Source of the DNA: Gracilaria caudata
Lineage: Eukaryota; Rhodophyta; Florideophyceae; Gracilariales; Gracilariaceae
Assembly (NCBI GenBank): GCA_030374735.1
Contig: JASCIV010000070.1
Location: 3,443-54,915 of the forward strand
Reading direction: 5' to 3'
DNA length: 51,473 nt
Positions 34,024 to 41,252 of the stretch are shown piece by piece. The translations under genes were made by a program, and so were the position numbers. Position 1 is the first letter of the stretch. Each line of letters opens with the position of its first letter. The notes beneath the pieces were generated by a model that worked only from the letters and a program-made list of their open reading frames with translations, had not been told where the DNA came from and did not search any database.

Positions 34024-35577
34024 ATGAAATGGCTTACTTCCCTCATTTCGGTTTTCATTGCACTAATTCTTATTTGCCCTTGTCCGTCTACAGCAGTGGA
34101 GCTTGATACAACCCAGCGAGATGATTCCTATTCATGCCAGACCATACACAAGTCGCTAAAGGAAGCTTATTATTCGCAGATTGACCTTCTTCGACGAGGA
34201 CTCCCGGTTCGTGTGGTGCAGTCGGAATTTGTATATGCCGCCAACTATTACGCATACTACAGTTACAACTTCAGGTGGTATAATCTGAACACCACTTGCG
34301 TTTGGACTTCTCTTTGGTACGGTCTCTTCGATTACCAGAACAGAGCGAAATGGGCCCTAGAGTATCTGAGGCAGATAAGGTTGTGGAATCCGGAGATTAA
34401 CTTTCTTAACTCTACTCAATACCCATCTATTCCGGACATGGAACCGAGTGTAAAGGCTCACGTCGATGCACATTGGCACCAAATTGACCACCGTCTGAAG
34501 TTAACACCACGAGGAATTTACCTCCATTCAGACTTTGTGTTTCCGAGAAATGTAGACGTCTTATACGATCCGGGGAAAGACTTAGCATGCTCTGAGTATC
34601 ACAAGTTTGGTGACTTGAACAGCACAAGTTCTCTTCCCGCCACCTCGGTTTTCATCGCGTTGGGGATGGCGTCAATCAAGTTACATCATATCGGTGGGAA
34701 AAAATCTTCGATTGAGCAAATGTTGAACCACTTCGCGGGATATGCGTTCGATGGCGTTCGCTGCACTAGGAATGAAAGCGAAGTTCTGTCGATCCCACTT
34801 CGTTTGGTAGAGGCATACTCAAGAAACTTGGGTTTCATTTATGCGTCAAGCCAAAAGGGAGCGCTACCGAATTTCTCAGAACAGGCATTTCAACACGTCT
34901 TTGAGGATGAGATAAGCTCTTTAACTTCTTACAATTCATGGGGCCATACTCAGTATGCTAAGCTCGTTGGCAGAATGTCGATTCCCGCGATTGTGAACTC
35001 GGTCGATACTTTACTTGACTCTGCAAATTTTGAGACACTTATGGCACAGACTGTGAGCACTTTGCCAAGTCCTTCGCCAAGTCCTTTGCCAAGTTCTTTA
35101 CCAAGTCTTTTGCCAAGTCCTTCATCAAGTCCTTCACTAAGTCCTTCACCAAGTTCTTCGCCAGGATCCATGTCAAGTCCTTCATCAAGTCCTTCGCCAA
35201 GTTCTTCGTCAAGCTCTTCGTCGAGCAATTCTTCCGATTCAGACGACGAAGCAGACGATGAAGAGGAATATGACGATCGCTTCATTGTTCTTGAACGTCA
35301 ATCTAGTTGTGGTACTGGATACATGTGGCTTTCTCGCGAGAATCCGGTTACAGCTTCTTTACAGCATTGCTGCGCATCTGTTTGTGAGGTTTTCGCTCTG
35401 CTGTCCTCATCTGTTGACCCCTTTCCCCACGAAGAATGTTGTTATCGATGCAATGAACACCACGGTTGTCCAAGCGGCTTGACAGAGGAGGACATTTTTG
35501 ACAATGACAATACGTATATCATTGTGCCTGAATATGGAGAGCAATCGCAGCAGACCGTCACTATGGTCGACATCTAG
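34024..35577 (+). CDS. Secreted protein with Ser/Pro repeat and acidic Cys-rich tail
   Basis: 517 aa from ATG 34024. Residues 1-25 are a signal peptide (MKWLTSLISVFIALILICPC), cleaved near STAVE. Residues about 30-335 form a globular region with many Tyr, Trp and His, several N-glycosylation motifs (NTT, NST, NES) and a few Cys; I do not recognise the family. Residues about 345-410 are a low-complexity linker of PSPSPLPSS type encoded by 12-bp repeats, as in O-glycosylated hinge regions. A Ser/Asp/Glu block follows (about 405-425). The C-terminal 95 residues contain a cluster of Cys (CGTGYMW, HCCASVC, ECCYRCNEHHGC), likely disulfide-bonded. No C-terminal membrane anchor is visible. A cell-surface or matrix protein is inferred. 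Confidence 0.78.
   Translation: MKWLTSLISVFIALILICPCPSTAVELDTTQRDDSYSCQTIHKSLKEAYYSQIDLLRRGLPVRVVQSEFVYAANYYAYYSYNFRWYNLNTTCVWTSLWYGLFDYQNRAKWALEYLRQIRLWNPEINFLNSTQYPSIPDMEPSVKAHVDAHWHQIDHRLKLTPRGIYLHSDFVFPRNVDVLYDPGKDLACSEYHKFGDLNSTSSLPATSVFIALGMASIKLHHIGGKKSSIEQMLNHFAGYAFDGVRCTRNESEVLSIPLRLVEAYSRNLGFIYASSQKGALPNFSEQAFQHVFEDEISSLTSYNSWGHTQYAKLVGRMSIPAIVNSVDTLLDSANFETLMAQTVSTLPSPSPSPLPSSLPSLLPSPSSSPSLSPSPSSSPGSMSSPSSSPSPSSSSSSSSSNSSDSDDEADDEEEYDDRFIVLERQSSCGTGYMWLSRENPVTASLQHCCASVCEVFALLSSSVDPFPHEECCYRCNEHHGCPSGLTEEDIFDNDNTYIIVPEYGEQSQQTVTMVDI
35062..35229 (+). repeat. 12-bp-based Ser/Pro coding repeat
   Basis: Imperfect tandem copies of CCAAGTCCTTCG encode the Ser/Pro linker of the secreted protein. 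Variation between copies is mostly C/T and keeps Ser, Pro or Leu. Confidence 0.8.
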
Positions 35578-36755
35578 GACGTTGAAGCCATACAGTCATT
35601 TCTTGGAGAAAAAGTGGTGGAACTTCTTCGATGACACAATCAGTTGCCTTTCAAAGAAGTTTACTTGTATATGTTTGAATTGCAACACTTGCCACAGTAG
35701 AAACCCTCATCAGCACGTTAGCATAGAAAAAAGGCTGCGAAATAACTTTATAAAGGATATACAAGGGTGAACGCTCTCCTCTTCATGTGGGGGGAATCGC
35801 GAACCTTTTATTCCAACCTTGATTGTCTAAAGTTAACTTCTCGCGTGCCCGACGAAAATGGTCATGAGGGCAATGAAAAACACTTGTCTGTTTTCGGCAC
35901 GTGACGCAGAGAAGAACAAGACATCGGTTCGTTTTCACACCTTCTTCGTTAACACGCATATACAACGCGCACAACACGCATCAAAAATCCATTAAAGGCA
36001 ATGCCCTGACGATATAAGAACACTGTCCGACACATCAATTCCAGCTTATCATTCTTCTTTGTATGAGACGATTCAAGTTAGCTGGATCGAACTGTAGAGA
36101 GGCCAACTACCGATATGGCCAAAAACTTCTACCATCAAACCAAGATACAATTTCTGATCACAATTGGTTAATACCCAGGGCAATGTGCATGCTTTTTAAG
36201 ACGAAAGGATTTGGGCAGAGGACATTAACGCGAAGTAGCTTCAACTTATGCAAACCTTTTAGCGTGCATCGCAGCATCAACATACAGGAAAGATCACATC
36301 ACACACACGGAAACGGTTGTCGTCATCAAATGATGTCAAGAAGGGAGGCATCTGGATTGTGAGGGGGAACCAGTCCACCCCGAAGCTAAACGAGAAACCG
36401 AGCCGCAGATTAGTTTATATGGAAACATCAGAAATCGCTGGGTCACAGTTTTTGGTTTAGAGACGATCTTTGTGTCAAAGTTTACCGACTCTTTCTATAC
36501 AGTTACGTCTAAACGGATTTGACAGGCGTTTGCATCACGTTGACAGAAACACAGGTTATAATATGAGGAATTTTTGCAATGAAGAACTTCATCAAGAAAT
36601 TCTTCGTGTGAAAGAAGCTTCTTCCGGGGTTCGATTGAAGTAAAGAAGTTTTGAAGTCTCAGTCTTGTGTACGTTGCATGGAATCGAACTACACTAAGCC
36701 TGTTCTTTTCGTAGAGAGGTGTACTCAAAGTGGTTTTGGGACGGTGAGAGAACTC
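35578..36755. other. Intergenic, convergent 3' ends, 1.2 kb
   Basis: Lies between the stops of the secreted protein and the His-rich protein. A GAA/TTC-rich patch at 36580-36660 includes GAAGCTTC. Short frames here have no support. Confidence 0.45.
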
Positions 36756-38072
36756 TTAAAAATCATCTGGCGCAAAATGAACTTGATGTCTGTGAACGTC
36801 ATGTTCGGAATCGGCATGCTCTCCCTTCTCGTAGTGATTGTGTTCGTGCTGATGTGAATTTTGATGATGGGCGTGACGTTCATACTGTTTGTTCTGTTCG
36901 GTGTTGCTAGAATGCTGGTGAGCGTGGTTGGGATCATCTCGTTGGTGCTTGGTTGCATGATGGTCAGGGTTGTAATGATCCCCCGCGTGATGCTCTCCAG
37001 CATGGTGCTCTGTCGCATGATGGTCTGTTGTTTGATGCTCACCTGCATGGTGCTCGGCCGCGTGGTGCTCACGGTGTTCGCCCGCATGGTGTTCGCCCGC
37101 ATGGTGTTCGCTCGCATGGTGTTCACTCGCATGGTGCTCCCCCGCATGGTGCTCGCCCGCGTGATGTTCGCCCGCGTGATGTTCGTGCGAGTGGTGCTCA
37201 CCGGCGTGGTGCTCACCGGCATGATGCTCTCCTGCATGATGTTCTGACGCGCGATGCTGCTCGCCCGCATGGTGTTCAGCAGGGTGGTGATCCGAGTGAT
37301 GATGATCCGCGAAGTGATGTTCATCAGCATGGTACACATCATGATGTGCGTCATGGCCATAGTGATGGTCGTCGTAATGTTCGTCATAGTAATGATCATC
37401 GTAGTGACCGTATTCGTCGTGATCCTCATCATAGTAATGATAATGTCCTTGAGTATCGTAGTAGCCATGCTCGTCGTGATGATGCGGTGGAGTAACGTCT
37501 TCGTAGTGCTCATGTTCATGTCGCGTGGTGGGATGGTCATCGGTGGCGTGGTCCTCAACGACGTGGTCTTTCAACTCATCAGGATGTGGCGGCTGATGAG
37601 CGTGTTGTTGCTGTTCGTAGTAGTGATCATGGTGGTAGTCTTCATAGCGAGTCTTCTCATCATCATGGGCGGCGTCGTAGCGTTCTCCGTCAATCTGTTG
37701 ATGCTGGTCGTAATAGTCGTGATACTGATGGTGTTCTTCACCATAGGGATCTTGCCATTGCTCCTCAAGAGGAGCGTCGTAATGGTGATCATTCCAACCA
37801 GCTCGGCTCGAAGGCTTGTGAAAATGATCGCCAACCTCTCTGTGTAAGGAGAGCGGAGGATGCAGTCCTACAATCTCATGGTTTGCGGAGAACAGGGACA
37901 AGGAATAAAAGCCAAACAAGAGCAGTACAAAAGCGGCAACGGAAACCACAAGAGCGTTATACGAATCGGCTGAAAGCTTAAGCGGTCGGTTTTGTACTTG
38001 AAGGGAAGGCAGTTGGTAGTTGTTATCCTGTGAGAACTTGACGGCACGGCTACGCAGATTGGAGGACATCAT
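36756..38072 (-). CDS. Histidine-rich type II membrane protein
   Basis: 438 aa from the ATG pair at 38072/38069. A basic cytosolic N-terminus of about 37 residues precedes one hydrophobic helix (residues about 38-62, YNALVVSVAAFVLLLFGFY) with no cleavage site, predicting a signal anchor with the rest in the secretory lumen or outside the cell. The remaining 375 residues are extremely rich in His, with Asp, Glu and Tyr. A DHYYDEHYDDHHYG-like section precedes about 25 copies of a five-residue HHAGE repeat, then a His/Gln/Asn-rich tail. The composition predicts high-capacity binding of Zn, Ni, Cu or Fe, and pH-sensitive charge. No catalytic domain is present. The frame stays open upstream to an ATG at 38399, but that extension is Arg/Ala-rich GC-driven sequence. 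It is divergent from PDI, so the two may be co-regulated. Confidence 0.8.
   Translation of the reverse strand: MMSSNLRSRAVKFSQDNNYQLPSLQVQNRPLKLSADSYNALVVSVAAFVLLLFGFYSLSLFSANHEIVGLHPPLSLHREVGDHFHKPSSRAGWNDHHYDAPLEEQWQDPYGEEHHQYHDYYDQHQQIDGERYDAAHDDEKTRYEDYHHDHYYEQQQHAHQPPHPDELKDHVVEDHATDDHPTTRHEHEHYEDVTPPHHHDEHGYYDTQGHYHYYDEDHDEYGHYDDHYYDEHYDDHHYGHDAHHDVYHADEHHFADHHHSDHHPAEHHAGEQHRASEHHAGEHHAGEHHAGEHHSHEHHAGEHHAGEHHAGEHHASEHHASEHHAGEHHAGEHREHHAAEHHAGEHQTTDHHATEHHAGEHHAGDHYNPDHHATKHQRDDPNHAHQHSSNTEQNKQYERHAHHQNSHQHEHNHYEKGEHADSEHDVHRHQVHFAPDDF
36940..37290 (-). repeat. 15-bp tandem repeat encoding HHAGE
   Basis: The minus strand carries tandem 15-bp units of the type CACCATGCGGGCGAA, mostly in register with changes at third positions and occasional Ser, Thr or Asp for Ala/Gly. 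The unit length is a multiple of three, so expansion would be tolerated. Confidence 0.85.
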
Positions 38073-38826
38073 GACGAAGCGACACAGAAGCGTCGCGACT
38101 GCAGGAGGCGAAGACGGGAAACGACACAGCTGTTGTGGCGCACTCTCAGCGGCACGGAATGTTCGGCGGCGAACGCAAACCGCGCTTAAAACCGGCAGCA
38201 AGCCGACGCTGGGCAACGCCGCGTTGAATTGACAGGCTCGGAGAGGCGCGTGCTTCGCAACACGGCGACAACGCACGCGAGCAGCTTCAAGAGCGAGAGT
38301 GGCCACGTGTAGCCAGAAACGGCGCCACTTGGCTCGAGCGGAGTGGCGCGCTGCGCCTCTCGGCAAAGCGCCACGAGAGGAGGCTGCGTGCGAAATCATT
38401 TCGCCACGGAAAGCGGAAGCACGAGAGCGTCACGGCGCACCTTCGAAGCGCCAGCGGCACATGCGACAGTCACGGCGCACGTGTACACGTGAGCGAGTAT
38501 CTATTCTAATCACTGTCGTCAATCAACACTGCAGTAGCTTCAGCCAATTGGCGCGCTTCTTTGATGCACGCGTTGGAGCCAACATCAGCAGCTTTCTCTT
38601 ACCGAACAGGCATCGACCGGCACAGAACAGCAGTGCTGACCGAGCATTATCTACTGTACCTTCTTCGCTACGAAGGCACGCACATTGATACGCTGAACAA
38701 GACTGCGCGATCCGTGTGCGTCTGCCCCTTGCCCCCATCCCTTTCGCCCCTAATCTCCTCTCCTGGGATCTCTCGCCCCCCATCTCCCTTCCCACAGATC
38801 TCCTCTCCTCAGTCCGTCGCTGGATC
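38073..38826. promoter_or_regulatory. Bidirectional promoter region, His-rich protein / PDI
   Basis: 754 bp, GC-rich. A perfect 14-bp palindrome CACGTGTACACGTG (38478-38491) contains two ACGTG cores. A CCAAT palindrome GCCAATTGGC lies at 38543-38552, and GTCACGGCGCAC occurs twice exactly 40 bp apart (38429-38440, 38469-38480). ACGTG and CCAAT motifs are the kind used in ER-stress promoters, which would suit PDI. The functional link is inferred. Confidence 0.5.
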
Positions 38827-40380
38827 ATGTTTTCGCCGCGTTTCCTCGTGCTCTCGGTCGCGGCTATATTGCTGCTCACCGTTTCCGCAGACGATGTTCT
38901 CAAGCTCACCAAGGACAACTTCGCCGAAGTGATTGCAAAAGAACCTCTTGTCTTCATCAAATTCTTCGCGCCATGGTGTGGCCATTGTCAAAACATGGCC
39001 GGAGATTTCAAGGAGGCCGCCACAGAAGTGAAGGGAAAGGCCGTTTTAGCCGATGTCGACGCCACTGAGGAACAAGAACTGGCATCCAAATACAACATTG
39101 AGGGATTTCCTACTTTGAAACTCTTCTCGAATGGTGTCGAACTCACGGATTACAATGGAGCACGCGACAAGGAATCCATGATCAAGTTCATTGAACGTGC
39201 TACTCTACCCCCGTATAACACAATCGATGATGCTGACGCGTACAAAAAGTTTGCCGATGAGCATTCCGCAAAGCATCTTGTCGTGTCTGCTGCGTTGGAA
39301 GGATTAGAGCTCACAAATTTCAAGAAGGCCACATTCAGCATTCGAGACGTCATGCCGGACTCAATTGAGTTTGCACACGCTGATGACGCGGCAACCTTCG
39401 GCATTGAATCTATGGGCAAGGGGGACATTTACTTTTTGCGTCTGGAAACCGATGGCACTCGCACTGCAATGAAATATGATAACGCTGCTGACATTGCTCT
39501 CGAGAAATTCGTCAAGGCCGCATCGTTACCCGCTTTCCAGGAGTTCACCCAAGAAAACGCCGAATTGTACACCGAACTCAGTATGCCTCTCGTCGTCGGT
39601 TTCTATGAAAATTGTGACGGTCAACAATGTAAGGCCATTGAATCCGTTGCTAAAAAGAATCGCGAGGCAAAGGTGGCCTTTGCCTGGGTCAGTTCTATTG
39701 AGCTCGTTAGCTTCCAAGAGTACGTGGGGCTCAAGGACGCGTCCGTTCCCATTTGCGGTTATTCCTTCGAAACCGATGCTCGCTACTTGCTCCCAGCTGA
39801 CTTCAAGTTCTCAGAGGACGCCCTTGAGGCGTGGGTGGACGATTTGATCGCCGGAAAAGTTTTGCCGGCGACAAAATCGGAACCGATTCCTGAGGAGAAT
39901 GAAGGGCCTGTTTACACTGTGGTCGGAGATTCGTGGAGTGATATTGTGGAAGATACTACCAAGGACGTGATGATTGCGCAGGTGGCTGAATGGTGCGGAC
40001 ATTGCGCCAAGTTGAAACCCATCTACGCCAAGGTGGCCGCAGAATTAAAGAAGGCTGGAATTGAGCATGTGAAGCTTGCCATGATGGAGGCAACCGAGAA
40101 TGATGCCCCTGAAGATTATAAGGCGCGTGGGTTCCCTACTATACATTTCTTCAAAGCTGGCGAGGAACAACACGGAGTGGAATTTGACGCCGACCGTTCC
40201 TCAAAGGGAATTATTGAATGGATTCAAGAGAACACTTCCAGTAAGTTTGAGTTTGATACCTCCACTTTGGGAGAGGACCCAGAGCCAGCAGAAGAAGATG
40301 AGGATTTCAATGAGGATTACGAAGAGGAAGAGGAGTTTGACGATGAAGAATTTTATGAAGATGAAAAAACGGAGTTGTAA
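38827..40380 (+). CDS. Protein disulfide isomerase
   Basis: ER-lumenal oxidoreductase that forms and rearranges disulfides. 517 aa, the usual PDI length. Signal peptide 1-20 (FLVLSVAAILLLTVSA). Domain a has APWCGHC with active Cys51 and Cys54. Domains b and b' lack Cys pairs in active-site context (about 135-360). Domain a' has AEWCGHC with Cys390 and Cys393, followed by GFPTIHFFKAG with the cis-Pro. The C-terminus is a long Glu/Asp tail ending KTEL, a variant of the KDEL retrieval signal. In the second active site the residue before Trp is Glu rather than the usual Pro. The ATG at 38827 is chosen because the signal peptide follows it; the frame is open upstream. Confidence 0.95.
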   Translation: MFSPRFLVLSVAAILLLTVSADDVLKLTKDNFAEVIAKEPLVFIKFFAPWCGHCQNMAGDFKEAATEVKGKAVLADVDATEEQELASKYNIEGFPTLKLFSNGVELTDYNGARDKESMIKFIERATLPPYNTIDDADAYKKFADEHSAKHLVVSAALEGLELTNFKKATFSIRDVMPDSIEFAHADDAATFGIESMGKGDIYFLRLETDGTRTAMKYDNAADIALEKFVKAASLPAFQEFTQENAELYTELSMPLVVGFYENCDGQQCKAIESVAKKNREAKVAFAWVSSIELVSFQEYVGLKDASVPICGYSFETDARYLLPADFKFSEDALEAWVDDLIAGKVLPATKSEPIPEENEGPVYTVVGDSWSDIVEDTTKDVMIAQVAEWCGHCAKLKPIYAKVAAELKKAGIEHVKLAMMEATENDAPEDYKARGFPTIHFFKAGEEQHGVEFDADRSSKGIIEWIQENTSSKFEFDTSTLGEDPEPAEEDEDFNEDYEEEEEFDDEEFYEDEKTEL

Positions 40381-40707
40381 ATATAGGCGTTGAGCGCAGT
40401 GCGCGGCACACGCGGTGTACGTGGCAAGTCTGCCGCAGTTTCAGTTGGCGTGGCACTTTAGCAGGCACCCCACGGTGAGGAGTTCTCCATGGGGGACCCC
40501 ACCCTCAGTTTCATAAAGCTTTTTGCGACGACTGCGTGTTGCATTTCCTTCAACTCTGGCCTTTTTTTCCGTCCCCCGTTGCCGAGAGTCTCGTTTCTGC
40601 TGCAGGCCTTTTGCGCGCGGTTGCATTCTGCGCGTGGCGTCGTACTGAATTGAGTCTGCGGAGTCGCGAATTTACTCTGTGTCGGTGGGTTTTGCGGGTT
40701 TGCGCGT
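40381..40707. other. Intergenic, PDI to UBTD-type gene
   Basis: 327 bp, GC-rich. It holds the 3' end of PDI and the promoter of the next gene. No TATA box was recognised. Confidence 0.45.
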
Positions 40708-41252
40708 ATGGGCTGTGCTTCGTCGAAGGAGGGGCAGCAGGCGGGCGACGCAGAACTTCCGCAATGGGACGGCCATATTCGCTCTCCAAAGGCGTGGCGA
40801 CTTGAACCAGCCATCTCGTCGCAGCATCTTTCGCGGTTGCGAAACGAGTTTTGGGAGACTAGGGTTGAAGGTCGTTCCGAAATGTGGCAGGCTCTTCGCT
40901 TCGCTGCCGAGTCTGAATCCGTACGTACCACAATGTGCAATCATCGACTTGCGAGTTAACGTGAACTGACTCTTACTTATATCTTCTGTTTTCTTGGCTT
41001 GGCTATATGTAGGATGAATTGAGAGATGAGACTGTGAAGGCGGCCGGGTTGAGACCCGCGAATCGACGATGTACCATGCAAAGCATGTTTGATGAGTTGG
41101 GTGCCTTGTATGAGATTCCTATGTATGCTCTTATTGATCCCACGAACTTGGATGAACAGCCAGTGCATGAGGAGTTTAAAGACGCTGCTAAGGCTGTTAC
41201 TGATTATGTCAATGCACACGAGAAAGCGAGAAGAACTCCAAGAGCTTTGTAA
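40708..41252 (+). CDS. UBTD-type N-terminal domain protein, spliced, acylated N-terminus
   Basis: Two exons, 40708-40920 and 41013-41252, separated by a 92-nt intron (GTACGT ... TATATGTAG) in phase 0, giving 150 aa. Exon 1 carries the LRNEFWETRVEGRSEMWQAL block and exon 2 the ELRDETVKAAGL and RRCTMQSMFDELGALYEIP block, together the N-terminal domain of ubiquitin-domain-containing proteins UBTD1/UBTD2 (DC-UbP_N). The ubiquitin-like C-terminal domain of animal members is missing; the protein ends about 40 residues after this domain. It starts MGCASSKE, a strong N-myristoylation signal with Cys3 as a likely palmitoylation site, so membrane attachment is expected. UBTD proteins link E2/E3 and deubiquitinating enzymes; here only the adaptor half would remain. 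Confidence 0.85.

Noticed and set aside
36861..37847. Long plus-strand and other-frame minus-strand open frames (Met/Val/Thr/Ile-rich)
   Set aside because: Shadows of the 15-bp His-coding repeat; only the His frame has an ATG followed by a membrane anchor.
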